52,076 nt of DNA from Verrucomicrobiales bacterium (GCA_947460575.1 CANHIJ010000012.1:1-52076), one strand, 5' to 3'. Shown: positions 8,694-17,637, counted from the first letter of the stretch. Notes: a model not told the origin generated them from the letters alone. Numbers and translations: made by a program.

Positions 8694-11600
8694 CTATTTA
8701 GTGAAGGCCTTGTCGCTGCGGTTTCCGCCGCTCATGAGGTAGGCGAGGAGGTCGAGGACTTCATCTTGGTTGAGGTTGTAGAGGAGGGCGGGGGGCATGG
8801 CGCTGACGGGGTATTTGGCGCGGTTTTTGATGTTAGACTGGTTGATGGAGGTGAGCTGATTGGGGTTTAGCGGGTTTTCCGCTACGGAGACGAGGTCGCC
8901 TTCTTCTTTGACGATGCGGCCGACCACGGAGGAACCGTCGGTTTTTTCGATGAGGGTGGACTCGTATTGGTCGGAGATGACCTTGGAGGGCTCCATGATA
9001 TTATCGAGGAGGTCGCGCATGCCGTAGCGGTTGCCGATGCCGGTGAGGTCGGGGCCGACGCCGCCGAATTCGTTGCCGTAACGGTGACAGGAGGAACAGA
9101 GGGCGGCTTTGTAGGTGGTGAGGCCGTTGTCGAAGTTGCGGCCGTGGAGGCCGTTGGCGGTGAGGGCGAGGAGTTCCTCGGTGGTCCAGGCTTTGCCGGG
9201 GCCCTTGGGTTGAGGGAGGGCTTCGGGGGTAGTGGTGAGTTCGCCGGAGATGGAGTCGAGCTCGGGGCGGAGGGCGGCGGGGACATGGGCGAGGGCCTCG
9301 GTGCGCATGTTGTTGATGAAGCCGCGGAGGCTATTGCCGCCTTGGAATTTGCGGGCGGTATTGAACCAGCGGAAGTATTGGCGATAGAGCTCGGGGGACC
9401 AACCGGCGGTGGCTTCGCGGAGGGCGTAGGCGTAGGCGATTTGTTGGCGGTTGGGCTTAGAAGCTTGGGCGTCGAGGACGCCTTGGGCGTAGCCTTCGCT
9501 GCGGGAGAGGAGTTCCTTGCCGGCGAGGTCAGCTTGGTTATCCGAGGCGATGCTACCCATGAGGGCGACGGCCTTGGGGACGACTTGGCGGCTGCCTAGG
9601 GAGACGAGCAATTCGCAGAGTTCCTTATTGAGGGAAAAGGACTTGGCCGGGAAGAGGGGGTCGAGTTTGGCGCAGGCGCGGGCCTTGGCTTCGTCGTTGA
9701 GGGGGCCGAGGCGAATCAGGGCCACGGAGGCGGTGCGGAGGGAGGCGAGTTGTTGCTCTTCGGAGAGGTCGGACCACTGATTGCCACCGAGGGCCATGAG
9801 GAGGGGGATGAGGGTGTCCTTGTCGCCTTGGGAGGCGCGGGCGAGGGCGAGGAGGCTCGTGATGCGGGCCCAGGGGCGGGATTCGGCGAGGGCTTTTTCG
9901 CGCCAGGAGGCGAGGGGCTGGAGCTCGAGGACGGTGCGGGCGGCGAAGCGGACGAAGCGGTCCGGGTGGTCGAGGTGGGGCCAGACTTGGGCTACCACTT
10001 GGGCGGAGGGAGCGGCGAGCTGGAGGGCCTCGATTTCTTGGCGGAGCTTCAGCTCGGGGGTCGCGGGGGCGGCCGGGGCGGTGGCGAGGGCCTCTGGGGA
10101 GCCGGTGTAGGTGAGGCGGTAGAGGCCGCTTTGGTTGCCGCGGCCGCCGACGAGGAAATACATGGCGCCGTCGGCTGGGCGGATCACCATATCGGTGAGG
10201 GAGAGGGGTTTGCCGGAGACAAACTCTTCCTTAGTGCCGGTGTAGCTGGCGCCGTTAGGGGTGAGGTGGATGGCGTACATCGTGCCGTACGTCCAGTCCA
10301 TGATGTAGAGGGCGTTTTGGTATTTGGCGGGGAACTTGGCGCCGTAGCCGAATTGGACGCCGGTGGGGCTACCAGGGCCGATATTGACCACGGGGGGGAG
10401 GCTGTCGGGGAAGTAGGTGGGGAATTTGCCGGAACCGTTGCGGAAGCCGAATTCGGAGCCGGGGACGGCGTGGAAGACGCGGGTGGGGCGGTACCAAGGC
10501 ATCCCGATGTCCCATTCCATGTCGCTGTCGTAGCCGAAGAGTTGGCCGTCGCGGTTGAAGGCGATGTCGTAGGTATTGCGCATGCCGGTGCTGACGAGTT
10601 CCCAGGACTTGCCGTCGAAGTCGGTTTTGGCGATCCAGCCGGCCGGGGCCATGATGTGGGGGTCGTGGCCGCTGGCGTCGGTCATGCGGGTGATGAGCTG
10701 GTCTTCGGCCCAGATTTTGGGGACGCGGGAGGATTCGGGGTTGGGGATGGCGGTGAAATTACCGGCGACGACGTAGAGGCTTTTGCCGTCGGGGCCGAGG
10801 ATGATGGCGTGGGGGCCGTGTTCGCCGGCGCCTTCGATTTTGCGGAGGAGGACTTCTTCGTCGTATTGGTCGTCGCCGTTGGTGTCGCGGAGGCGGTAGA
10901 GGCCGCCGTTGTCGCCGTTGCGCATGAGGTAGAGCGACTTATTGGCGTAGAGGAGGCCGTGGGCTTTGCCGGTTTTGGTGGGGAGGAGTTGGACGTCGGG
11001 TTCGGCGCCGTCTTTGAGGGTGATGCGGTAGATGCCGCCTTCTTGGTCGCCGGCGATGAAGCGCTGTTGGTCGTCGAGGGTGAGGCTGACCCAGGAGCCC
11101 TGGGTGGCTTTGGGGACGTTGTAGACGACTTCGGCTTTGAAGCCGGGGAGGAGGTTGAGTTGGTCGCCTTCGAGGACGCCGCCCGCGGAGGCGTTAAAGA
11201 CGTTGCCCCAAGGGGCGGCGCCGAGTTCGGCGATGGCGGTGGAGCTGGTCCAGGTGTGGTCGTCGAAGGCGGGGAGTTCCCAGCCGGGGGCGAGGGTGGC
11301 GGAGAATTTCCAGGAGGTGCTGGATTCGAGAAGGGTGGGGCTATTTTTTTTGCCGCGGTCGAGGCGGGCGACGAGGCCAGCGACGCTGCCTTCGTTTTGG
11401 GCTTTGACGGCGATGAGGTTGCGGCCGGGCTTGAGGAAGGAGGCGGCTTTGATTTTGAGAGGGGCCTGCCATTCTTTGGTGGAGCCGACGGCGGTGCCGT
11501 TGAGGAAGACTTCGGCTTGGTTGTCGCAGCTGAGGGCGAGGAGCAGGTCGGGGGAGACTTCTTTGAGGTCGAAGGCCTGGCGGAAGTAGACGGGGGCGTC

Positions 11601-11708
11601 GGTGGCGGGGCTGGGGGACCAGATCCACTGGGGGGCGGCGGCGGCGTGGGAAAGGGCGCCAGCGAGGGAGGCGAAGGCGAGGCAGGGGATCAGGCGAGAG
11701 GGCGTCAT
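8694..11708 (-). CDS. Exported propeller/HEAT protein with C-terminal haem c domain
   Basis: The 1004-residue protein starts at the ATG before TPSRLIPCLAFASLAG, a signal peptide. About residues 30-180 form a beta-sandwich resembling sugar-binding domains (VYFRQAFDL, VFLNGTAVG). Residues ~190-560 are a beta-propeller of the PVC membrane-bound dehydrogenase type (TIGR02604-like; DGKSLYVVAGNF, VGGRGNQSGLYR). Then come HEAT-like helices to about 830. The C-terminus is a TIGR02603-type haem domain with C871-S-S-C-H and a distal MPP motif as possible methionine ligand. It is probably a periplasmic or surface redox enzyme on a sugar or alcohol; the substrate is unknown. Family assignment is firm, activity is inferred. 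Confidence 0.88.
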   Translation of the reverse strand: MTPSRLIPCLAFASLAGALSHAAAAPQWIWSPSPATDAPVYFRQAFDLKEVSPDLLLALSCDNQAEVFLNGTAVGSTKEWQAPLKIKAASFLKPGRNLIAVKAQNEGSVAGLVARLDRGKKNSPTLLESSTSWKFSATLAPGWELPAFDDHTWTSSTAIAELGAAPWGNVFNASAGGVLEGDQLNLLPGFKAEVVYNVPKATQGSWVSLTLDDQQRFIAGDQEGGIYRITLKDGAEPDVQLLPTKTGKAHGLLYANKSLYLMRNGDNGGLYRLRDTNGDDQYDEEVLLRKIEGAGEHGPHAIILGPDGKSLYVVAGNFTAIPNPESSRVPKIWAEDQLITRMTDASGHDPHIMAPAGWIAKTDFDGKSWELVSTGMRNTYDIAFNRDGQLFGYDSDMEWDIGMPWYRPTRVFHAVPGSEFGFRNGSGKFPTYFPDSLPPVVNIGPGSPTGVQFGYGAKFPAKYQNALYIMDWTYGTMYAIHLTPNGASYTGTKEEFVSGKPLSLTDMVIRPADGAMYFLVGGRGNQSGLYRLTYTGSPEALATAPAAPATPELKLRQEIEALQLAAPSAQVVAQVWPHLDHPDRFVRFAARTVLELQPLASWREKALAESRPWARITSLLALARASQGDKDTLIPLLMALGGNQWSDLSEEQQLASLRTASVALIRLGPLNDEAKARACAKLDPLFPAKSFSLNKELCELLVSLGSRQVVPKAVALMGSIASDNQADLAGKELLSRSEGYAQGVLDAQASKPNRQQIAYAYALREATAGWSPELYRQYFRWFNTARKFQGGNSLRGFINNMRTEALAHVPAALRPELDSISGELTTTPEALPQPKGPGKAWTTEELLALTANGLHGRNFDNGLTTYKAALCSSCHRYGNEFGGVGPDLTGIGNRYGMRDLLDNIMEPSKVISDQYESTLIEKTDGSSVVGRIVKEEGDLVSVAENPLNPNQLTSINQSNIKNRAKYPVSAMPPALLYNLNQDEVLDLLAYLMSGGNRSDKAFTK

Positions 11709-11798
11709 GGGGGGTGGGAGAAAGGGTGAAGTTGGGGGGCCGAGGGCCGCAGGAAAGCTGAAACGGGAGGAAAAGAAAACAATTATCACCGCGGGCGT

Positions 11799-11804
11799 TA
11801 TAAT
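11799..11804 (+). promoter_or_regulatory. Possible -10 box for the hydrolase gene
   Basis: A perfect TATAAT lies about 110 bases upstream of the hydrolase start, in a divergent intergenic stretch that turns AT-rich at 11770-11805. The matching -35 position (AAAACA) is weak. Confidence 0.3.
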
Positions 11805-11914
11805 GGGGCGGGGCAGATTTTGCTTGGGCGGGCGGAAAAATACTTGGAAGCCGCGCCGGGTGCCGCTAGATCAGGGCCTGTTCCCGCTTCAACCTACTAA
11901 TCCACCGTCCGCAT

Positions 11915-12718
11915 ATGCCTACCGTCACCACCAATGGAATTCAGATGTATTATGAAGAGCAAGGCTCCGGCGAGCCGCTGATCTGCATCATGGGAGTGAC
12001 CGCCCCGGGCGGGGTTTGGGAAGCGCATGCGGCCGAGTGGTCGAAGCATTTCCGCTGCATTTTGGGGGACAACCGGGGGGTGGGCTTGAGCGACAAGCCA
12101 GCGGGTCCGTACACGACGGCGATGATGGCGGACGACTACGCGGGTCTGATGGACGCCCTGGGGATTGATTCCGCTCGGGTGGTGGGGTGCTCGCTGGGGA
12201 GTGTGGTGGCGCAGCAGTTGGCTTTGCGGCATCCGGGGAAGGTCAAGGGCCTGATTTTGATGTGCACCTGGGCGCGCCAGGACCGGTACGGGCTGACCAC
12301 TTGGGAGCACATGATGAAGTGCAAAGCGGCGTTCCGGCCGGAGGATTTTATGCAGTACGTGCATATGCTGATTTTCACCAAGCCCTGGTTTGACAACGAT
12401 GATTGTTGGAAGGGGATCGTGGAGGGCAACGCGGCGGCGGCGACGAATCCAGCGCCACAGCCGGTGCACGCCATGGAGGCGCAAGCGGCGGCGGCGATGA
12501 GCCACAACACTTTGGGGCAGTTGCAGGACATTCACTGCCCGACTTTGGTGATCGGGGGCAAAAACGATATTTTCACCCCGCGCTGGATGGGGGAGGAAGT
12601 GGCGGCGGGCATTCCGGGAGCGGAGCTGCACTTGTACGACGACGCGGGCCACGCCTTCCACTGGGAGTGCCTGGCGGACTTCAACCCGCGCAGCACGGCG
12701 TGGCTGTTGGCGCACTGA
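11915..12718 (+). CDS. Alpha/beta hydrolase
   Basis: The 267-residue protein has the alpha/beta hydrolase pattern: nucleophile elbow G91-C-S93-L-G, an acidic residue in GGKND218, and His246 in DDAGHAFHW. The early stretch GDNRGVGLSDKP is the usual strand-loop before the lid. There is no signal peptide, so it acts in the cytoplasm. It could be an esterase, lactonase or haloperoxidase-like enzyme; the sequence alone does not decide. It is followed 69 bases later by a sugar isomerase-like gene on the same strand, which may mean a shared role in carbohydrate-derived lactone or ester metabolism. Confidence 0.88.
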   Translation: MPTVTTNGIQMYYEEQGSGEPLICIMGVTAPGGVWEAHAAEWSKHFRCILGDNRGVGLSDKPAGPYTTAMMADDYAGLMDALGIDSARVVGCSLGSVVAQQLALRHPGKVKGLILMCTWARQDRYGLTTWEHMMKCKAAFRPEDFMQYVHMLIFTKPWFDNDDCWKGIVEGNAAAATNPAPQPVHAMEAQAAAAMSHNTLGQLQDIHCPTLVIGGKNDIFTPRWMGEEVAAGIPGAELHLYDDAGHAFHWECLADFNPRSTAWLLAH

Positions 12719-12787
12719 GGAGAGCGGCGGCTTTCGGTTGTTTCTGAATCTTATTTTATCTTTATTTCAAAAACGGAACTTACTTTT

Positions 12788-13648
12788 ATGTCAAAAATTC
12801 AATTTGGATCGCAAGTGTACACTTGGTTCATGCAGGGCACGGGCAAGGCGTACGACAACAAGCTGGACCACATGATCAAAGTGGCGGCGCAGGCGGGGTT
12901 TAAGGGAATTGAGCCCATGGTGCTGGAGATTTCGGAGAGCGCCTTGGGCTGCGGGAAGTATTGGCTGGGGGATTTTTGCGACGCGTCCCGGCTGAAGGAT
13001 GCGCTGGCGGCGCACGACATGAAATTGGCCGGCTTGGCCTTGGTGTGCGGCTGGGACGGCGAGGAGGAAACTCCCGCGGAGCGGGCGGCGGCGGACTTTA
13101 CGATGGACCTGCTGGCGCATTTTCCGGGAGCCATGCTGGGGACGGTGACCCTGCCGAGCGGGCGCAAGAATGATTTGCAGCGGCGCCGCCTCAATGTGGC
13201 GCGCAATGTCAATGCCGTGTCGCGCCGGGCCGCGGACCTGGGCTTGAAGTGTTCCTACCACCCCAACAGCCCGCCGGCTTCCATCGTGCGGACCCAGGAA
13301 GACTACGACGTGGTGCTGAGCAGTTTGGATCCCTCGGTGACGGGGTGGACTCCGGATGTGGGCCACATTGTGCGCGGCGGGATGGATGTGATCGCGACGC
13401 TGAACAAGTGGCAGCATTTGGTGAATCACATTCACTACAAGGATTTTTCGGGGAATGGCCCGGAGCCGTGGGCGCAGATGGGCACGGGGAAGTTGGACTT
13501 CCCCAAGATCACGGAGTGGCTGACGGCGCGGAAGTATGAAGGCTGGATCATCTGTGAGGATGAAGCGCACGGGGCGGTGGATGATCCGGACGGCGTGACT
13601 TTGCAAAATGGCCAGTGGTGCCGGGACAACCTGGAGCCCTTGGTTTAG
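12788..13648 (+). CDS. Sugar phosphate isomerase/epimerase (xylose isomerase-like TIM barrel)
   Basis: The 286-residue protein begins with an FGSQVYTWF strand and has the AP-endonuclease-2/xylose-isomerase barrel pattern: FKGIEPMV with Glu42, CSYHPN, WTPDVGHIVRGG, HIHYKDF and WIICEDEA, which together provide Glu, Asp, His and Glu metal ligands. It resembles IolE or hydroxypyruvate isomerase-like proteins; the exact sugar is unknown. It is cytoplasmic. The 69 bases upstream are unusually AT-rich (ttattttatctttatttc), which may reflect a separate promoter. A weak GC hairpin (13662-13691) follows the stop. Confidence 0.88.
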   Translation: MSKIQFGSQVYTWFMQGTGKAYDNKLDHMIKVAAQAGFKGIEPMVLEISESALGCGKYWLGDFCDASRLKDALAAHDMKLAGLALVCGWDGEEETPAERAAADFTMDLLAHFPGAMLGTVTLPSGRKNDLQRRRLNVARNVNAVSRRAADLGLKCSYHPNSPPASIVRTQEDYDVVLSSLDPSVTGWTPDVGHIVRGGMDVIATLNKWQHLVNHIHYKDFSGNGPEPWAQMGTGKLDFPKITEWLTARKYEGWIICEDEAHGAVDDPDGVTLQNGQWCRDNLEPLV

Positions 13649-13728
13649 GGTCTGGCGGGGCGGGGGCGGCCGGAGAGTTCAGGTCGCCCCCGTCGGGGGA
13701 GGGGATGGTTTTTTGGCGCTAGCGAGCT

Positions 13729-14553
13729 ATGTCGACGTCCCGCACTTTGACGAGTTGGCTGGCGTTTTTGTTTTTGGCTTATCGGGCCTCGGTGCTGGGG
13801 CTGCCGTGGTTGGCGGATCATTTTGGGTTAGCGACGGAGGTGGCGTGGGGGCAGTGGAAATACTTTCCGGGCTGTCCATATAAGGCGTTGGATGGGGCGT
13901 TTGCTTGGTTTCCGCTGTGGGTGGTTTTGGGGCTGTGCCTGATCGCGCCCTGGGGGCGGTGGGTGCTGGGTTGGGTGCGGGAGGGCGAGCCGGTGCCGCT
14001 GGACGATGCGGTGTCGCGGCGCCTCAATGCGGCGGGGCGCTGGGGATGGGCGGGGATCGTGGTGGGCAACCTTTTTCGGGTGGTGCCGCGGGCCTGGGGG
14101 GACTTTATGACCTTGGATCCGAGCACCGAGCCCTGGGAGAAAGCCGGGGGGATCCCGGAGGGGGATGCGCTGTCTCCGGTGCTGTTGGGGATGCTGTTGG
14201 CGGCGCTGCTGGGACCGGAGGTGCGGGCGTGGGCGAGCGCGGGTTTTGCGGCGGGAATCGACGCGGTATTTTCGCCGGGGGGGAACGAGGCGGTGCCGCC
14301 CTACACCTTGCGGCTGGCGCGCTTTTATGAGGAGAAGGGGCGCTGGGAGGAAGCCGAGGCGGAGTACGCCCGGGTGCTGTCGCATCACCCCGAACAGGTG
14401 GAGGCTTGGCGGGAGCGCTTGGAGCTGGCGTTCCGGCGCGGGGTAGCGGCGAAGCCCGGCGCGGTGGAGATCGCAGGGGCGGCGCGGCGGGCGCTGCGGA
14501 CCGAGGCGGACCGGGAGGTCATCCGGGCCTGTGCGGCGGCGTGGGGCTTGTAG
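13729..14553 (+). CDS. Membrane protein with C-terminal TPR-like helices
   Basis: The 274-residue protein has about three hydrophobic segments (residues ~8-30, ~55-80 and ~155-185) and then a soluble helical end. Residues ~195-265 carry a TPR-like pattern (YEEKGRWEEAEAEYARVL, then HPEQVEAWRERLELAF). I do not recognise the family. It ends only 8 bases from the convergent four-helix-bundle gene. Its Trp content is high for its size. Confidence 0.65.
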   Translation: MSTSRTLTSWLAFLFLAYRASVLGLPWLADHFGLATEVAWGQWKYFPGCPYKALDGAFAWFPLWVVLGLCLIAPWGRWVLGWVREGEPVPLDDAVSRRLNAAGRWGWAGIVVGNLFRVVPRAWGDFMTLDPSTEPWEKAGGIPEGDALSPVLLGMLLAALLGPEVRAWASAGFAAGIDAVFSPGGNEAVPPYTLRLARFYEEKGRWEEAEAEYARVLSHHPEQVEAWRERLELAFRRGVAAKPGAVEIAGAARRALRTEADREVIRACAAAWGL

Positions 14554-14561
14554 GGCGGGCG

Positions 14562-14942
14562 CTAGGAGGGCCGGGCGCGGGCGTTTTTAGCGATGGTGGT
14601 GAGGATGGCGATGAGCTGGTTGGTCTCGCTTTGGAGGGAAACCAGGGGGGGCGCGGGGGCGATTTTGCCGACGGCGAGGAGTTCCATCCAGTAGGCGGTT
14701 TCGTCGAGTTCCTTGATGCAGTCGTCGATTTTGGCGGCGAACGCAGGGGTGGCGCGGCTGCGGTGGGCCTCGCGGTAGTGGGCGCCCACGGCGGTGCCGG
14801 CGCGGAGGAGTTGTTCGCCGAGGATGCGGGCTTCGTCGGAATCTGGGAGGTCGACGAACGCGCGGAGGATGCGCAGGGCAAAATCCCGAGTGCGGTCTCT
14901 TAGGTCGAATGGCGGTTCTTTGTCGTCGCGTTCCCTCGTCAT
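14562..14942 (-). CDS. Four-helix bundle protein (S23-like)
   Basis: The 126-residue protein matches the four-helix bundle family once called ribosomal protein S23. The helix pattern LGEQLLRAGTAVGAHYREA is diagnostic, followed by FAAKIDDCIKELDETAYWMELL. The start is the ATG before TRERDD, where the family usually begins; longer in-frame extensions run into the divergent hprK region. Members are often found as free-standing genes or inside rRNA spacers. The biological function is not established. The gene is divergent from hprK, with 102 bases between. Confidence 0.85.
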   Translation of the reverse strand: MTRERDDKEPPFDLRDRTRDFALRILRAFVDLPDSDEARILGEQLLRAGTAVGAHYREAHRSRATPAFAAKIDDCIKELDETAYWMELLAVGKIAPAPPLVSLQSETNQLIAILTTIAKNARARPS

Positions 14943-15044
14943 GGGAGAGCCTATAAGGGGCTTTGGGAGAATAAGCCAGCTCTTGCTGCGGAGTTCTGCG
15001 CGGGGAGGCTTGCCGGTGGGGGGAGATGGGGGCAGGGTGGAGGC

Positions 15045-16004
15045 ATGTCCAAGGTCAAACGCATCGGTCACTTGTTGGTGGGGGATTTTTTCCGCAAGCA
15101 CGGGAAGCACCTGGAGCTGGAGTTGATTGGGGAGGAGGGGGGGCTGGGGCGGAAGATCTTTGAGCCGTCGGTGAATCGGCCGGGCTTGGCCCTGGCGGGA
15201 TTTTATCTCTATTTTGCGTACAAGCGGATTCAGGTGCTGGGGAACTCGGAGTTTGCCTATTTGGGGGCGCTCTCGGAGCGGGAGCAGATCAAGCGCTTTC
15301 AGGAAATGTGCGCCTGCGACATCCCCTGCGTGGTGGTGTGCCGGAACCGGAGGATGCCGGAGGCGATGATAGAGATCGCGAATCGGGCGGGGTTGGCGGT
15401 GTTTCGGAGCAGCATGGATACCATGCGATTTATCAATGCGTGCACGCTGTGGCTGGACTGGGAATTTGCGCCGACCACGACGGAGCACGGGTGTATGGTG
15501 GACGTGAAGGGAATTGGGGTTTTGATCAAGGGGGAGAGCGGGGCGGGGAAGAGCGAGGCGGTGCTGGGATTATTGGAGCGCGGGGCGGCGCTGGTGGCGG
15601 ACGACCTGGTGCGGTTTCGGGCGCCGGAGGGACGGGAGCTGGAGGGGACCGCTTCGGAGTTGGGGCGCTTTCACATGGAAGTGCGCGGGATTGGGGTGGT
15701 GAATGTGCCGCTGCTGTTTGGGGCGGCGTCGATGCGGGTGCGCAAGCGCTTGGATTTGGTGGTGAACTTGAAGCCGTTGAAGGACTTTCCGGATGTGGAC
15801 CGATTGGGAATTGAGCAGCAGCAGTATGCGGTGCTGGACCGGCAGGTCCCGCTGATCGAATTGCCGGTGGGCCCGGGGCGGGACACGGCGCGGCTGGTGG
15901 AGGTGGCGGCGCTGGAGCAGAAATTGCGCAGCTTCGGGCACCACAGCGCGGTGGAGTTCAGTCAGACTCTACTGCGGACCATGGAGGAGCAGCGGATCAG
16001 CTGA
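15045..16004 (+). CDS. hprK: HPr kinase/phosphorylase
   Basis: The 319-residue protein has the two-part HprK layout: an N-terminal domain (to about 135) and a catalytic domain with H149-G, the Walker A motif GESGAGKS (163-170), a VADD metal-binding pair, and the family signature EVRGIGVVNV (212-221). It phosphorylates HPr on Ser46 with ATP and removes the phosphate again. The HPr gene follows 73 bases downstream. No enzyme I or sugar-specific PTS genes are in the window, so the pair may serve regulation rather than sugar uptake, as in other bacteria with incomplete PTS. Length is normal. The start is the ATG after ggtggaggc. Confidence 0.95.
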   Translation: MSKVKRIGHLLVGDFFRKHGKHLELELIGEEGGLGRKIFEPSVNRPGLALAGFYLYFAYKRIQVLGNSEFAYLGALSEREQIKRFQEMCACDIPCVVVCRNRRMPEAMIEIANRAGLAVFRSSMDTMRFINACTLWLDWEFAPTTTEHGCMVDVKGIGVLIKGESGAGKSEAVLGLLERGAALVADDLVRFRAPEGRELEGTASELGRFHMEVRGIGVVNVPLLFGAASMRVRKRLDLVVNLKPLKDFPDVDRLGIEQQQYAVLDRQVPLIELPVGPGRDTARLVEVAALEQKLRSFGHHSAVEFSQTLLRTMEEQRIS

Positions 16005-16077
16005 GGGGGGGCGGGAATTTTTGGGAAAGGTGCCATCCGCCCTTGCTGGCAGGGCTGCGGCATCCACTTTTGGCCGT

Positions 16078-16347
16078 ATGTTGACGCGCGAACTTACTAT
16101 CACCAACAAGCTCGGACTTCACGCCCGTCCTGCGGCCATGTTCGTGAAGATCGCCAGCGCGCACCAGGCGGAAATCTGGGTCGAGAAGGATGAAGAGCAG
16201 GTCAATGGAAAAAGCATCATGGGACTCATGATGCTGGCGGCGGGCTACGGGTCCAAGCTCACCGTGACCGCGGAGGGCCCGGACGAGGCGCAGGCCATGG
16301 CGCAAATCGAGGCTCTGGTGGCGAGCGGTTTTTCGGAAAATCGCTAG
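16078..16347 (+). CDS. ptsH: HPr phosphocarrier protein
   Basis: The 89-residue protein has all HPr landmarks: the active-site His15 in GLHARPA, and Ser46 in NGKSIMGLMML, the site used by HPr kinase. The start is the ATG before LTRELTITNK, which gives the standard length and numbering; an in-frame upstream extension has no support. Both phosphorylation sites are intact, so it could be charged by enzyme I (not seen here) at His15 and by HprK at Ser46. It is in the same direction as hprK and probably in the same operon. Confidence 0.95.
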   Translation: MLTRELTITNKLGLHARPAAMFVKIASAHQAEIWVEKDEEQVNGKSIMGLMMLAAGYGSKLTVTAEGPDEAQAMAQIEALVASGFSENR

Positions 16348-16460
16348 GGGGCGCAGGGCGATATCTTGAGCGGATAGGGCGCTGCCTCGCAGGGGCGGAT
16401 GGGGCCGCAGCGAGGTGCGGGATGCGGCGCTAGGGTGCGGCATTCCCAGGGGAGAGGCCG

Positions 16461-16489
16461 AAAAAAGCCGCAGGTCGAAAACCTGCGGC
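16461..16489 (-). terminator. Intrinsic terminator for the Cys-rich lipoprotein
   Basis: GCCGCAGGT (16467-16475) pairs with ACCTGCGGC (16481-16489). On the minus strand the stem is followed by six T residues (A-run 16461-16466). It lies 40 bases beyond the lipoprotein stop. Confidence 0.88.
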
Positions 16490-16527
16490 TTCGGGGGAGC
16501 GGCCCGGATGGGGTGGGCCGGGAGAGA

Positions 16528-16704
16528 TTACATTTTCATTTTGGCGTGGGCTGGGGCGGCCTTGGCGGCGCTGTCGCAGCTGCTGCAGGCGGCGGCGGGC
16601 TTGGCGGCTTTGTCTGCGCAGCAGCTGCCACCGGAGGTGGTGCAGGCGCAGCTGGAGAGAAGGAGGGCGGCGGCGGCGCCGAGGAGGAGAGCGATGTTTT
16701 TCAT
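16528..16704 (-). CDS. Small Cys-rich lipoprotein
   Basis: The 58-residue product has a lipoprotein signal peptide ending in the lipobox L-S-S-C (Cys19). The mature part of about 40 residues is rich in Cys (Cys19, 21, 28, 29, 40, 43), with a CSSC pair and a His-Met tail (PAHAKMKM). It would be anchored in a membrane facing the periplasm. The Cys/His/Met content suggests metal binding, but no known family is recognised. It has its own strong terminator and lies 103 bases downstream of the YmdB-like stop, so it is probably a separate unit. A long open frame extends upstream on this strand but is the wrong frame of the phosphodiesterase gene. Confidence 0.7.
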   Translation of the reverse strand: MKNIALLLGAAAALLLSSCACTTSGGSCCADKAAKPAAACSSCDSAAKAAPAHAKMKM

Positions 16705-16807
16705 GGCGGGGTGGTTTGTGGGTAGGTTCTGTAGCGATGGGGCGGCGGAAATGCCGGGCCCAAGGGGAGAGCTTAGCGCGGTTTTGCGCGGGAGGGCAGC
16801 GCTTTTT

Positions 16808-17632
16808 TCAGGCGGGAGGGGCGGCGGGGGGCGGGTTCCAGAGTTCGCGGATGCGGACGATAGAGAGGGCGCGGCCCGTGAGGGGATCGACTTCGACGAG
16901 GGCGCCGCAAAGGAGGGCGGGGCCGGAGGCGACGGTGAAGCGGGAGGGCAGGGAGGTGACGAAGCGGCGCAGCACGGCGGGGATGTCGCTGCCGATAACG
17001 CTTTCGGTGGGGCCGCACATGCCGGCGTCGGTGAGGTAGGCGGTGCCGCCGGGGAAGATGGTTTCGTCGGCGGTTTGGACGTGGGTGTGGGTGCCGACGA
17101 CGGCGGAGACGCGGCCGTCGAGGAAGCGGCCCATGGCGATTTTTTCGCTGGTGGCTTCAGCGTGGAAGTCGAGAAAGATGACGGGGGTTTCCTGGCGGAG
17201 GGCGGCGACTTCGGCGTCGAGGGCGAGAAAGGGGTTTTCCGTGGGAGGGTTCGTGAAGGTGCGGCCCATGGCGCAGGCGACGGCGACTTTTCCTTTGTCG
17301 GTGTCGAGGACGATGCTGCCTTGGCCGGGGGAGCCTGGGGGGAAGTTGAGGGGGCGGAGCAGGCGGGGCTCGGTGGCCATGTAGGGGATGAGCTCGTTTT
17401 GATCCCAGCAGTGGTCGCCGAGGGTGACGACGGTGGCGCCGGCGCGGAGGAGGCCGATGCAGAGGCGGGGGGTGAGGCCGCGGCCGGCGGCGGCATTTTC
17501 ACCATTGATGATGACAAAGTCGGCTTGAAGGCGTTCTTTGAGTTCTGGCAAGAGGTCGGTGATGGCGCGGCGCCCGGGTTCGCCAAAGACGTCGCCCAGG
17601 AAGAGAATCCGCAGGGTAGCGGCGATCGGCAC
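16808..17632 (-). CDS. YmdB-family metallophosphoesterase (TIGR00282)
   Basis: With the GTG at 17632 as start the protein has 274 residues, normal for the family. The motifs are RILFLGDVFGEPGRR, FVIINGENAAAGRG, VTLGDHCWDQ, FLDFHAEATSEK, VVGTHTHVQTAD and YLTDAGMCGP. Members are cytoplasmic two-metal phosphodiesterases; the Bacillus protein YmdB acts on 2',3'-cyclic nucleotides. The usual GNH metal motif reads GDH here, a conservative change worth noting. No ATG is available at the right place. The start is 5 bases from the start of the divergent amidase gene, so each promoter must lie inside the other gene or the true starts differ slightly. Confidence 0.88.
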   Translation of the reverse strand: MPIAATLRILFLGDVFGEPGRRAITDLLPELKERLQADFVIINGENAAAGRGLTPRLCIGLLRAGATVVTLGDHCWDQNELIPYMATEPRLLRPLNFPPGSPGQGSIVLDTDKGKVAVACAMGRTFTNPPTENPFLALDAEVAALRQETPVIFLDFHAEATSEKIAMGRFLDGRVSAVVGTHTHVQTADETIFPGGTAYLTDAGMCGPTESVIGSDIPAVLRRFVTSLPSRFTVASGPALLCGALVEVDPLTGRALSIVRIRELWNPPPAAPPA

Positions 17633-17637
17633 ATTCA

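Noticed and set aside
9750..11729. Long open frame on the plus strand opposite the haem/propeller gene
   Set aside because: It is the Gly/Glu/Val-rich shadow of the minus-strand gene, with no domain or start signal.
14562..15488. 308-residue version of the four-helix-bundle protein
   Set aside because: The extra N-terminus is antisense of hprK; the family begins at the ATG at 14942.
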